This document shows, piece by piece, positions 10,457 to 21,582 of a stretch of 64,000 nt of DNA. A program made the position numbers and the translations under genes. Source of the DNA: Globodera rostochiensis (Eukaryota; Nematoda; Chromadorea; Rhabditida; Heteroderidae); the NCBI GenBank assembly GCA_018350325.1, contig JAEVLN010000001.1, forward strand, positions 3,935,254-3,999,253, given 5' to 3'. Position 1 is the first letter of the stretch; each line of letters starts with the position of its first letter. Below the pieces are notes generated by a model. It was given only the letters and a program-made list of their open reading frames with translations. It was not told where the DNA came from and searched no databases.

Positions 10457-13400
10457 CTAACTGTTCAAGTTAATGTCTTTGTACGGGCTCGACTCGATGG
10501 AAGCCGCGAAACGGTGCCCGGGGCGTCCGTTGTGCTTTTCCTGCGCAATTGCCTCCGGCGCTTTCTTTCCTTCGAAGTCCACCGAAATATTCGACTCCAA
10601 CTCTTCCATGTTGTAAAGTTGATTTTCGAAGGCGGCGTTGTTGAAGTGGCGCTGTTGCTGCACATTCCCATTGCCATTGCTCTGGACCATTTTCAGCATT
10701 GGCGGAGGGGTCGAACTGGTCGGACAGGGCGGGGGAGGCGATTCTTCTGAAGAAAAAGCGTTCGGCAAAATTTATGTATTATTTTTTGAATAAGGTTGGC
10801 ACCCCGAAGTCGGGCGGGGTTGAATTTCGGGGGGGGGGGGGTTGAATTTCGGGGGGTCGGGGTTGAATTTTGTGCCAACCCAATTTTGAATTGTCTGAAA
10901 TTCTGTGCCAACAGACGGACCGTTGCGCTGTTCCGCTTGAATTTGTGCGCCACCGCTGTTTCGAAGTTCATGAAAGTCATTGCTGCTCTCCGATTCGTCC
11001 GCCACCATATTGTCCGCACAATAAAGCGCAATGCCTAAGTAAAAATAAGCTCTGAAAAGTGATCGGATTTAAATATAATGCTTTACTCACCCAAGGCACA
11101 AATCGTCAAAAACCATTGAGCAATTTGCAGAAAGTGCAGTGCCTAAACGCACAAACGATGTTTTTGTGGCACCCCAAAGCTAAACCAAAATGTCCACGAA
11201 AAGGTGCAAGGGAATGGCCAATGAGGACGTATGCGTGACGAACACGGCGGAAGCCGAGCCCTCAGAAAGCACCGGGCGGCGAAAGAGCGCCTCCGTGACG
11301 CGGTAGAACTGAAATCATTCATTGGCATCGGCGTTTTGATAATATTCTCAAAATTCTTGCCCGGAAGTTCCCAGTCTAACCAAAAAGCTCACAAAATTTA
11401 AAATAGGGATTTTTTTTTTCTGATCGCAGTCAAAATCCAAAGCGAGGGATTCAAATGATGATTCAATTCCAATCCAATAAATTGAAGGACCTGCAAAACG
11501 CTGTTTACGTAAATCTGTACGATGTCCGTCTGCTGTCCAATCAGATCCAGCGTGGTGATTGCCACAGAAGCCAGCTAAGAAAGCGAATGGGGGGGGGGTA
11601 AACAATTAAAGGATAATTAGGGAGGGCTTTAAGTCTCGTTTCTCAAATGAACTAATGACTTGGGTGGGTCATTTAGGCATTACTTGCAGTATTTGGACAG
11701 GAAGCAGTGCCTGGTACCGTTCAAAGCGAGTCACATAAAAGAGGAAGACGAATTGGGCCGAGGTGAGTAACCTTTTAGCATTTATTTGGACAAATAAATA
11801 AATTTTGGGTCATCCGAAGTGCTTACCAATCGTAGAAGCTGGAGTTCACGGAAAGGTGGGACTAAAATTGTGAAAGAGAATTTCAAATTAGAAACGAAAC
11901 AAAATCGACCATTGTCGCAGTTTTACCAATGCGAAGCTAAAATTGAAATAAAATAAATGAAATAAAATATTTAACAATTCCATTTTAACCTCAGCCAACA
12001 GCAAAAATTCGATGGCAGCGGACACAATGCCAACGATGGAAAGGGCGCGCAAAAGTCGGACGGCCCTTTGCACGCCGGCGGGTTGAGTCTGCAGCAACTT
12101 CGTCTTGACCAATGTGGAGACGGCGTATCGCAAAGTGAAAGCTGCAGAAAGTGTTAAATCATTAATTAATTAACCAAGCAGAAAGTGTTAAATCATTAAT
12201 TAATTAACCAATTAACATTTTACCCGCGATAAAGAAAGTGCCGACGGAGAGGGCAAAATCGGCCAAATAGAGCAAAATCTTTAGAGTGGAGTCACCGCCG
12301 TTGGCGTCGGAGTCGTCCATTGTCAGAGAGTCATTTCTGTCGCCAACGGAACCGCGAAAAAGAGACGAAGAGGTGTTCAAAGTGGTCATGATGGTGTCTT
12401 TCTGAAGGCCAGGAGGGAGGGAGGGAACAATATTTGAGAGATTAAAAGCAATTCATTTGGCAAGTCGACAAATTACGTCATCGTCAAGTGTTGTGGCCAA
12501 GAAGAAGAAGTCCTGGATAAAAGCAAACAGAAGCAATGCGGCAGTGACCAAAAGGTTCAGGGAGATGTAAGCGGAAAGAATCTGGAATAGGAAATAAAAG
12601 CCCCGCAGGGGAGGGAAAGTGCTACCAGACAGAAACGGAGCAATCGAAAGGCGTAAAATCCAACAGCGCCAAGAAGGCATATGGAAAAGACGAAGGAGAG
12701 ACCGGTGGCGACGGAAAGCGACTCGAAGATCATTGACTCCCAAATGTAGCCGAAGTTAAGCAGCACATGCCCGGCAGCCACTGCCAAAACACAGGCCGAC
12801 ACGGAGTAAAGCCTGGAGGGGATTTGGATTGGCACCAATGATGGCACATTGCCAAACTCGCCATTTGCTCTCTCGCTTTCTGGTCTGAGTCCATTGTTGG
12901 TCCGATTGGACCATTTCCGAGTCCAGTTTGAATTTCACACGAAATGTCAGTGCCGTGTCGAACACACGCGGGGCCAAACTCAACAGCACAAATGCATTGA
13001 GAAGCATTCGGCCAATGTGGAAGAGCAGACTGAGGGCGAGTACGGTCTGAATGAGTCGCCCTGTTGAGATTCGAATTTAGCGTCGTTTGCTCACTTTGGT
13101 GTGCTGCACTCTGGCCAACGCCAGCTGCACATGAACACTCTCTTGACCCGTGAAGAACTGAAAGTCCGCTGTTGAATTGCTTCACTCCCAAAAGGACAAA
13201 GACCGATGTGCGCTCCTCAACGGCATCATAAATTCGGCCCACATAAAAAAAGGTGTAAAAAGCGGAAAGTGCCATGTTCAGCTCCTGGACGATTTGGCAC
13301 GCATTGGCCAAAACAATGCCCTGGAAATTCAAAACTTTAAAAAAAAGCTGGACAAGACAACATAAACTACTTTGATCAGAAGAGGCCCCCCTCCGTTGGC

Positions 13401-14514
13401 CAATCGAAACACCAAAAATTGCATAACGGCCAAACTGGTTGCCAACAGAGAGCAGGAGAACTCCTGGACAATGTGCGTCCTCACATACCTTTGAATGCAA
13501 CCGGATTTAACATTCAAAACGCCAGAATTATTTTTTACCAAAATTTCATCGGTGTTAACGAAGCTGCCACATAAATGGAGAGCAAAGAAAGTCCGGCTTG
13601 GCATCCGGTGAGAGCCTATTGGAAAGACGAAGCATTTCCAGAATATTTCTATTGATTTACTCTCAAAGTTCGCTGATTGTTCAATCCGGCAAATGTTGTG
13701 AACGTTGTCGTTGTTTCGCCATGTTTGGCCAATGCTTTTCCAGTTTGGAGCAATTTTCTCATGTGGGCCAGCGACAGACCAAGGCCGAACGCGGAGAGAA
13801 CGATGAAGACGGCGGTCAGCTTTAGGTACGGGCCGAAGTCCATGCCGACTCCTAAAAGAGGAAGAAAGGAGTTTAAAGTCTAATCGCCTCTTTCCATTCC
13901 AATTCAAAACCTGGAGGTCTGGGGAATAGCATGAGCAGTGCGGTGTCCAACGAGTAGATGACCAGTGTGAGAAGGGAGTAGACAATGGCATATTGGGTGG
14001 ACAAAAAGGAAGCGCAGAAGAGAAGGGCACTCCGGGAGCAGAATACGAACACGTGGCCGAACGAAGCCTGCACGAGAATAGCAGCCAAATGCCAACGACA
14101 GTCGAATAGTTGTTGGCTCTGTGAAGCAAAACAAATATTTTTATTGTCATATTCGGTTGCAGCATATTTGAAAGTCTATCCCATTTTTTGTTAAGTTTCA
14201 TGTCAAAACGTTTAAATAGGGGTCATCGTCACCTGGGAGGAGGGCGCATGGAAGTAGATCAGCAGACATACAGTGGCCCAAAGGATGGAAACGATGGCCA
14301 ACGCCGAGTGGAGGAAGCGGAACATTCGCTTCTGTTCCGTTGTGACGTTGTTTTCCGCAGAGCCTCCCGCACTGTTCGAACTCCTTGTGGGAGTGGTGGT
14401 GGTGTTGCCGCTTTCCTGATCATTTTCAGCCATAATGTTTGTTCCGTTGAAGGTGTGGTTCGGTTGATGTCCGTTATGGGACGGAAGAGAGAAAGTTGGT
14501 CTTTCTGAGATCAT
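10457..14514 (-). CDS. Polytopic membrane protein, family not recognised
   Basis: About twenty minus-strand exons, many 50-250 nt, encode a protein with roughly a dozen hydrophobic segments. I do not recognise the family. The N-terminus (MISERPT... or the internal MAENDQESGN at 14433) is polar with N-glycosylation-type sites. Helices then follow, such as ALAIVSILWATVCLLIYF, ILVQASFGHVFVF, LKLTAVFIVLSAFGLGLSLA, LLATSLAVMQFLVFRLA, VLALSLLFHIGRMLLNAFVL, YISLNLLVTAALLLFAF, LLYLADFALSVGTFFIAG and LRALSIVGIVSAAIEFLLLA. A polar acidic linker with NDSLTMDDSDANGGD lies mid-protein. The tail is cytosolic-looking, about 160 residues, Ser/Asn/Pro-rich, ending near DINLNS with stop 10457-10459. The junction TLDDD/KDTIMTTL at about 12475/12392 joins in frame, which favours one long gene over two tandem 7-helix genes. 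That alternative is not excluded, and exon borders are approximate. Confidence 0.6.
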
Positions 14515-14555
14515 TTAAGAAAAAAACAAGAATTGAGGAAAGGGATGACGCGATC

Positions 14556-15482
14556 GGAGGTTCGGAGGGGGAGGGGAGGGGGGGAGAGGAAGGGAGGGGG
14601 AGGGGGGTGAGGGCGGGAGGGGAGGGAAAGAGGGGGGGGGGGGGGGGGGGGGAGAGGGCGGGGGGGGGAAAGAAAGAGGGGGGGAGGGAGGGGGGGGAGG
14701 GCGGGGGGGGGGGAAAGAGGGGGGGGGGAGGAGGGAAAGAGGGGGGGAGGGGGGGGGAGGAAAAGGGGGGGAGGGAGGGGGAGGGGTGGGAGGGGGGGCG
14801 GAGAGGGGGGAGGAGGGGGGGGAGAGGTGGGGGGAGGGAGGGGGAGGAAAAGGGGGGGGGAGAGGGGGGGGGAGGTGGGGGGGGAGGGAGGGGGAGGAAA
14901 ACGGGGGGGGAGGGGGGGGGAGAGGTGGGGGGAGGGAGGGGGAGGAAAAGGGGGGGAGAGGGGGGGGGAGAGGTGGGGGGGGGAGGGAGGGAGGAAAAAG
15001 GGGGGGGAGGGAGGGGAGGGGGAGGGGAGGGGGGGGAGGGAGGGGGGGAGGGGGAGGGAGGGGGGGAGAGGGGGGGGGGTGGAGAGGGGGGGCGGAGAGG
15101 GGGGGGAGGGGGGGGGAGAGGTGGGGGGGAGGGAGGGGGAGGAAAAGGGGGGGAGAGGGGGGGAGAGGTGGGGGGGGGGAGGGAGGGGGAGGAAAAAGGA
15201 GGGGGGAGGGAGGGGAGGGGGGGGAGGGGGGGGGGAGGGAGGGGGGGGAGAGGGGGAGGGAGGGGGGGGAGAGGGGGGGTGGAGAGGGGGGGGGGAGAGG
15301 GGAGAGGGGGGGGTGGAGAGGGGGGGGGAGAGGTGGGGGGGGAGGGAGGGGAGGAAAAAGGGGGGGGGGGAGGGAGGGGAGGGGGAGGGGAGGGGCGGGG
15401 AGGGAGGGGGGGGGGGGGGAGAGGGGGAGGGAGGGGGGGGGGGGGAGAGGGGGGGGGGGGTGGAGAGGGGGGGGGGAGAGGG
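14556..15482. repeat. G/A-rich low-complexity tract (~930 bp)
   Basis: Almost every base is G or A, in runs of 3-15 G separated by GA or GAAA. There are loose internal periodicities such as GGAGGAAAAGGGGG recurring about every 60-120 bases. The tract begins about 40 nt upstream of the first start codon of the minus-strand membrane-protein gene, so it would be a C/T-rich tract in that gene's promoter or 5' UTR. All reading frames across it are compositional artefacts. Run lengths of single-base G stretches are probably not exact in the assembly. Confidence 0.95.
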
Positions 15483-16357
15483 TTGGTCGAAAATGGGCAA
15501 TCAAAAATATGGCGGGGGGGGGGCGAACGGACGGCAGAGTCAACGGGCGGGCGCAACACTGTGAATGTCCCAGCACATCACAGAAAACCAATTTGCCGGA
15601 ATTCATCCGATTATCTCCACTTTAGGTATAATTAGAGGGGGAAATGAGTCTTTAGTTAGTTCATTTTGTTACATAATAAGTGGGAGGGGGGAGGGGGTGA
15701 TGGGATGAGAGGGGCAAAATGATTTGGGTGATCAACAACGGCCCTCACTTCCTCTCCTCTCCCCACTTTCATCCATCAATCCTTCGCCCATTCTTCCTCC
15801 TCCTCTCTTCCTCTCCTCCCTTCCTTCCTCCTCCTCTCTTCCTTCCTCCTCCTCTCTTCCTCCTCCTCCCTTCCTTCCTCCTCCTCTCTTCCTTCCTCCT
15901 CCTCTCTTCCTCCTCCTCCCTTCCTTCCTCCTCCTCTCTTCCTTCTCCTCTCTTCCTCATTCGTTCGTTCGTTCGTTCGTTCCTTTCCTTTGTCGCCTGC
16001 CTCCGACGTTCGCCAGTCTCTTCACATTACACCTTTCTTTCTTTTCCGCCCGCTCGTTGCGGGCAAAACAAAGGCCTTCCCTCTCTTTGCCCCTCCGGTG
16101 ATCGTCCTCTTCTTGATCTTCTTTGCTTCGACTTAAATTGCGCCCATTCTTCCCCCTCACACTTCGTCCTTCGCCGTTCTCTTCCCTCCCCTCCCCTCCC
16201 CTCCCCTCCCCTCCCATCCTCCGCTTCTGCCCCATTTCCATTGGTCGGTCAGCATCGATTGGACTTCCCCCCCCCCCCCCACCACCCCCACTGTTGCGCT
16301 GTTGTTGGGCGCGTATCGGCTCCCTTGCCCAGCCTCCGCTAACCCATCCCCGTCCGG

Positions 16358-16394
<37 letters not shown>

Positions 16395-16889
16395 CTTCTC
16401 CTTTCATCCGCCCGTCTTTTTTGCTGGAGGGGGGGGGACTCCTCATCAGCAGTTGGTCTCTCCCCCTTAAGTGCCCACAATTTTATAATATTTATCCTGG
16501 AGATGTATGAGAGAGAGAGAGTGGAGGGAGGGGGGAGGGGGGAGGGGGGAGGGGAAGAGTGGAGAGTTGGCACGGCACGGATTAGTGGGAAGGATGAAGC
16601 TTTTGGATGTTAGCCGAAGGGCAGACACTGCCAATCCATTCGCCAGCAGTCGCAGTGCAATTGCACCGCCAATCGTCGCCGGCGGGAAGAATTTTTGTGC
16701 CTTTTGGCAATTGAATCGACGAACAAATGCTTCTTCAATGCGAAAGAAAACTAATTTCGTTTAAAAATAAGTTCCAAACATTTAAAATATGAACACAAAC
16801 CATTAAATTCAAAAGACTTACAAAATTGATTAGAAAAAAAAAATTTTAATCACTGGCACAGATTAATAGTGTTTTTGTTGGGAAAACAA
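15483..16889. other. Intergenic region with pyrimidine-rich tracts
   Basis: No convincing gene. Contents: a TTCCTCC-type pyrimidine tract at 15765-15960 with an internal ~60-bp higher-order repetition; a (TTCG/GTTC) tetranucleotide run at 15958-15985; CCCCT repeats at 16188-16215; a C run at 16269-16281; a ~32-base C run at about 16361-16392; and a GA/GGGGGGA tract at 16508-16560. Frames in these tracts are Ser/Pro/Leu or Gly/Arg low-complexity and were not called. Confidence 0.6.
15765..15985. repeat. Pyrimidine microsatellite (TTCCTCC) plus TTCG run
   Basis: Repeated blocks of TCTTCCTTCCTCCTCC and TCTTCCTCCTCCCTTCC alternate, followed by about seven copies of TTCG/GTTC. It is the opposite strand composition to the G/A tract just upstream. 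Confidence 0.9.
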
Positions 16890-18666
16890 TTATTGAGCCT
16901 TTGACGTGGACGACCATCGATGGGAACCGACTGGAATGGGAATTCTGAAGATGTAAAGGCTAAGCAAGAAGAACAGGTCCTGCAGTTCGGCGCACACCAA
17001 CGACACCGGCCAGTACAGACAGTGCATGTCCAATCCAACTAAATTTAAAATAACAAATTGTAAGCAGCTTCTTTTCTTTTTATACTTTTTGATAAAATAG
17101 TTTTTTTGTGAGTGGTCTAAAGACTCTCCCATACTTTGCTTCTTTGTTTTCAATTAACATGTCGATTAACATTAATCACCTTGACAACGCCTCCGGGGCC
17201 ATGCTGAGCTAATCGCGTGCCAATACGCTGGAAATTTTCGGTGACATCATTAAGACCACAAAAATGAAGGAAATTGTCTAATAATTACCATCGACAACCA
17301 TTTCCGTGTGCGGGTTTAGTCTGGACGGGTCGAGGAAAAAGAGGAGGTAACGTTTGCCTGGAAAAGAACGATAAATTGGGAAGGCGTACAGCAACAAACG
17401 CACAGAATTTGAAGAAGTTCGGCCCATATTCTTGCTTAACACTTTCGGGCGTTCGTGCCCAAATTTTGTCCAAAATTGCATTGCTTCGCTCCAAATTTGT
17501 GATCGGAGTGCGGAAAAACCCTTTAAATGAACAAATCAAATTGATAAAAAAGGATAATCAATTAGTGACTGACCGGGCTCAATTACAGACACTTTGACAT
17601 TGAACATAATCAACTCGGTGCTGTGGACAATTAATTAAACATAAAATGCAATGGGCGAGGGGAAAGCCACCGAATTGTGTCGGCATACGCCTCGACGGCA
17701 AATTTAGACACCTAAACACCAAATTAGCGAGTTCAATCGAATAAATGCTCTTAATTCCGATTTAAATGCTTTTCCACAAATGTAAAAATGTTTTATTCCA
17801 TTTTCTTCTCACATTGTAAGGGCCCAGCGTTGGCAATGCGACGCGTCCGCAAGAGCTTGCCATGATAACAATTCGGGATTCTTTCTCACGCTTAAATTTA
17901 AATGTTATGTCCTTTCCCCATAGGTAATTAAAGTAATTAAATATATTCTGTGACTATTATGCCGTCGTTACCTTTACCAGGCGTTTGAATGCGTGGGTGA
18001 CGCGAATTGTGCCGAGAGCGTTCACTTAAAGTTTAGAAAATGTCATAAAAACGAAATGATCACTTGGCACCCTGCCAAACATCGTCATAATCCTTCGGTA
18101 CCAACCAATCGTCCCAACTCTAAATTAAGTAGAAAAATTAAAATAACAAAATAACCAAAATTCGCTAAATAATCCCTCGTTGCCGACAATGCCCGCATTG
18201 TTGACCAAAGCGTGAAGACCTTGTAAATGGCAATTAAACTAAGTTTTTGATCCCTAATTATCACCTTTTACGGGTCCTAATTTATTCTCCACAAATTCAA
18301 ACGCTTTCGCCACCGAATCGTCACTTCGCACGTCCATTTCGAACGGTTCCACCAATTCGGAAGACATTCCGCTTTCCTCGACTCTCTTTTTTAACGATTG
18401 GATGCCCTAATTTTTATAAATTTATTTAAATGTTCGAAAATAAATTGGACGACAGTTTGAGTCAGACAGCCTGCAAAAACACGAATTCCAGCGTCCAAAC
18501 AGCGCAGTGCCAGGTCAAAGCCGAAGCCGGAGTCGCAGCCGGTGATCAGCACGGAACGTCGATCCAACCGCGACACCGGAATTCGTTCGAGCAGTGCACG
18601 GAGAAGCAGGAACAGCACGAGGAAGGAGGGGAGTACGAGCAGTAGCAGCAGAACAGCTCCCATCAC
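16890..18666 (-). CDS. Membrane-anchored short-chain dehydrogenase/reductase (retinol/steroid dehydrogenase type)
   Basis: Multi-exon minus-strand gene starting at 18666. The first ~25 residues form a strong hydrophobic anchor (LLLLLVLPSFLVLFLLL). The Rossmann nucleotide-binding motif follows as VLITGCDSGFG, typical of the RDH/17-beta-HSD6-like branch. Later exons give LHALVNNAGIVG (the NNAG motif), WDDWLVPKDYDDVWQ, ALGTIRVTHAFKRL and IVIMASSCGRVALPTLGPYN. A splice then restores the catalytic Tyr-x-x-x-Lys as YN/VSK, followed by FAVEAYADTIR. Next come IMFNVKVSVIEPG, GFFRTPITNLERSNAILDKIW, and a C-terminal VGLDMHCLYWPVSLVCAELQDL, again as in this branch. Stop is at 16890-16892. The enzyme probably oxidises or reduces a lipophilic alcohol at the ER membrane with NAD(P). 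The substrate cannot be assigned. Confidence 0.85.
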
Positions 18667-18867
18667 AATGGAATGACCTGAGGAAAATTGAATTTGATAA
18701 TGAATTTATAAATAAATCAAATTTTTTGGTTGATGGGATGGGGAGGACAAATTTTCAATGAGAAAGTTTGGGAGGGGTACTGAGTGAATCAGCGTGAACG
18801 GATGACGGATTTGATTCAATTTCCTCCCTTTTGCCCACCGGTTGTCCGAATTGGACCTTGGAGGACG

Positions 18868-19002
18868 GATAAGAGGGGAGGGGGGGGGGGAGGGGGAGGG
18901 GGAGGGGGGAGGGGGGGGGGGGGAAGGGGGGGGAGGGGGAGGGGAGGGGGGGAGGGGGAGGGGGGCGGGGAGGGAGGGGGAGGAGGGGGGGGGGGGGGGG
19001 AA
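18868..19002. repeat. G/A-rich low-complexity tract
   Basis: Runs of GGGGGA and GGGGGGGA with a few C interruptions. It lies upstream of the minus-strand dehydrogenase gene and therefore presents as a C/T-rich tract on that gene's sense strand. Confidence 0.9.
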
Positions 19003-19596
19003 GAGATTGGACAGCTGATAAAACAGCGATCGGTGGACGAAAAAAGTGTTGGCCAAAGGGAAGGGGAAGGCTAAACATTCCGCAGGCGAATTGTGAATTG
19101 GTAGCAAATGTTAATTAAATAAATAAGTTAAAATAAACAAAGTCTAAAATTGATTGATTTAAACATATTTCTCTCTCTAAACTCAATGACAAAGTTCGAT
19201 TCGATTTGATTTGAATGAATCGGACGAATGAATTGGAGGCCAAACACCAAACGAAACGGAGAAAATGTCCTTTCAATTGCAAATAATCCAAAAATGTTTG
19301 AAAGGTACCGACAATGAAACAATCATTACATAATTAATTGGTGGACGACTCCCCAAATTTTAAATTCGATGTGACGGGAAAAGTCGCGCGGGCGTCCTTT
19401 GGCAACGACGGCGAGGCGAAGGGACGGCGCGCATTCGCCGCTCACTTTGTTCGTTTTCCAAACCGGCCAACCGACCGGCAACTGTAACAAATGGAATTGT
19501 AACTGCCCGGCCGACAATAAAATCATTTCTCTTTTGGCGCAAGTTCATATTTACTCACAAGAATTATAGGTAACTAATTGAATGTAACGGGTAGAG

Positions 19597-19700
19597 ACCG
19601 ACCTGGACTTGGCTGAATCCAGGCTTGGATTTTCCTGGACCTGGCTGAATCCAGGCTTGGATTTTCCTGGACCTGGCTGAATCCAGGCTTGGATTCTGCT
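19597..19700. repeat. 32-bp tandem repeat (about 3 copies)
   Basis: The unit is TCCAGGCTTGGATTTTCC followed by TGGACCTGGCTGAA. Three copies are nearly perfect; the first has TTGG in place of CTGG and the last ends in TCTGCTGA. No coding context is seen. Confidence 0.9.
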
Positions 19701-20080
19701 GATTTGAGCAAAATGCTGGAGGGGAAGACGGCCTAAAGGTTTCGAAATAAAGAGATGGTTTTATCACACCGATCCACAAAATTCCTTCTCAGCCGACCGC
19801 CCATCGATCACTTCCGCTTATCTCTTCGACAACTCTCTTCTGCTTGATTCGATCAAATTAAACCAAAACGGCAGCAGCAAATGAATCGACTTGTTCTGCC
19901 TGCCGATCTCTGCTGTTAACTCCATTTTCGCCGCCACAAGAAAGCGAATTTTTTGTTGCCTCCGGCACCAAACACGCGACGCGTACCCAAACATTTAAAT
20001 ACCCCAAAAAATGATTCCTTTTCCCATTCATTCGTTCATCCAAAAGAACGATAATTCACTTACTTATTAACTTCAAAAGC

Positions 20081-20540
20081 ATGCCAATCTCTCAATTTCC
20101 ATCTTTCCGATTTGTTCTTTTCCTTTTTCTCCTTAAAATTGCCCAAAATACGGCGTTTTTTGCAGGTACATTAACAAAGTATTTAAAATAATTAAAACTG
20201 AACGTATTCAATTCGTTGGCTTTTGTGTCATTTGCCCTTCCCATCGTCAGACTCGCACATTGGCAGAGACTCGCACATTGGCAGAGACTCGCACATTGGC
20301 AGAGACTCGCACATTGGCAGAGACTCGCACATTGGCAGAGACTCGCACATTGGCAGCCCGCCGTCGGTGGCGCTGCAGGGGGAAAGGGTCAGAAGACAGG
20401 CACCGGGCAAAGGCGACAAATTGGAGGGCGCCGTCTGCAACATGCACAGCGAATGCGTGACCGGACTCGCGTGCAAAATGAGCGGAAAGGCATTCTTCGA
20501 GTACTTTGAACCGCGAAAATGTAAACCATTAAACAGTTAG
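20081..20540 (+). CDS. Small secreted protein with six DSHIGR repeats (candidate effector)
   Basis: Two exons, 20081-20165 and 20251-20540, join in phase (split Asp codon) to give 124 residues. Residues 1 to about 28 are a signal peptide (MPISQF... then FVLFLFLLKIAQNTAFFA). The mature protein begins directly with six tandem hexapeptides DSHIGR, the last being DSHIGS, encoded by perfect 18-bp repeats. A basic linker (RVRRQAPGKGDKLEG) follows, then a short Cys-bearing domain (AVCNMHSECVTGLAC, then FEPRKCKPLN) with four cysteines. The KR/RR sites could be processed. There is no membrane segment. Signal peptide plus tandem repeat plus small Cys domain resembles nematode secreted effectors with hypervariable repeats, but I cannot assign it to a named family. 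The start is chosen because it alone gives a signal peptide and a phase-matching splice. Confidence 0.75.
20251..20358 (+). repeat. 18-bp coding repeat, six copies
   Basis: Six copies of ACTCGCACATTGGCAGAG in direct tandem, identical except that the last ends in CAGCCC. It encodes the DSHIGR hexapeptides of the secreted protein. The first base of the array coincides with the splice acceptor. Perfect identity indicates recent expansion or homogenisation. Confidence 0.95.
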
Positions 20541-21582
20541 TGGGGCGATCAGAGCACGACCACAAAACGATTGATGGCATTCTAATTAACCTTTTTACCC
20601 GCATATTATTTTCTTTCAAAATTTAATAAACAAAATCACTCAAACCGGTAATAAGCTTTATTTGCGGGACAAGGACTCTTTCAAATGACGTAAATATTCA
20701 ATTTTATTAAACCAAAGAAATTGTAATTTATTCGGAATAAAAATGATGGCATCGATCACCTCGGCTCACCACCACGGCTTCGGCACCATATTGGGCGCGT
20801 TGTTCTCTTCGGGACTCATTGAAAAGTTTTCTTTCCTCCGATTCCCATCGACGACGCTTCTTTTCACTTCCGTTTTTCGGCTGTCAAAATTGGAAGAATC
20901 CTTCGAATTGGCTTAAATCGAGAAATGGCATTTCGTAGAGAATAAGCGCACAGACCAGCAGCAGCAAGGCCGCCGTGTTCATCGACTGGTGCTTCTGTTA
21001 CGTTCCTCACCCGTGGCTCGACTCTCAGCTTCATATTCCAATCGCTTTCATTCCAATCCCTTCCGAACGGCAGAGCCTTTGGTGGACCTGAAAAGTTTGC
21101 CCATTTGACCTTCGAATTGGTCCCAAATTCGTCGTCCTTTAATTACCTTCTTTCTTTCCCCTCCGGTGAATTTTCGCCGAAGCCAAAGGCTTTTCGTTGC
21201 TGTCCAATTCATTTCTTTTCACCTTTTTGAGCGGTCTTAGAATTGTGAGCGCCTTAATACTTTTTTTGCTTTAAAGTAATTAAGAAGCTTTGCTTGGAAC
21301 CGCGCCTTTCTTTCCCGTTTTTGTTTCGGACCGTGCTGGGTCGTTTCGTAAAAACTGCAAGCAATGGGCGTTTCGTAAAAACTGTTTTGAACATTTTATT
21401 TTTTGAAGAAATAGTGTGCTAAAAAGAGAGAGTCAGACGGTTAGAGTATTTGGTCATCAACGCACCCCATCTAATAATTTTTTTTTGTTTTACTTTTTGG
21501 AACATTTTATTTTTGAGAAAAAGAGAGAGTCCGACGTCGAGAGTAATTTGAACATCAGGCACCCCACCTAAAATTGTTTTAG
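20541..21582. other. Intergenic region with one possible small secreted peptide
   Basis: Mostly A/T-rich with no recognised gene apart from the low-confidence minus-strand frame at 20884-20982. Two related stretches, around 21345-21440 and 21490-21655, share the strings TTTCGTAAAAACTG/CAGTTTTTACGAAACGA, CAAGCAATGGGC/GCCCATTGCTTG and GAACATTTTATTTTTTGA, part of them in inverted orientation. Confidence 0.4.
20884..20982 (-). CDS. Possible small secreted peptide (32 residues)
   Basis: A short frame begins MNTAALLLLVCALILYEMPF and ends LSQFEGFFQF before a stop. The start is a good signal peptide. Downstream on the same strand, another frame (about 20870-20775) contains a KR site and ends in PKPWW. 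A splice that would join the two in phase could not be found. It could be a neuropeptide-like or secreted precursor, or chance. Confidence 0.25.
   Translation of the reverse strand: MNTAALLLLVCALILYEMPFLDLSQFEGFFQF

Larger units (their letters stand above)
18667..20080. other. Intergenic region with G/A tract and a 32-bp repeat
   Basis: Contains the G/A-rich tract 18868-19002 (about 200 nt upstream of the dehydrogenase start) and the short tandem repeat at 19597-19700. A minus-strand open stretch at 19326-19548 has mixed composition but no recognisable domain, signal peptide or splice-confirmed neighbour, so it is not called. Confidence 0.5.

Noticed and set aside
12450..14514. Treating the left and right halves of the polytopic gene as two tandem 7-helix receptor genes
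   Set aside because: The junction at about 12475/12392 splices in phase without a stop, and there is no intergenic space; kept only as an alternative.
14474..15635. Long Gly/Arg/Glu (plus) or Pro/Ser/Leu (minus) frames in the G/A tract
   Set aside because: Purely compositional. All frames on both strands are open and none extends meaningfully into flanking sequence.
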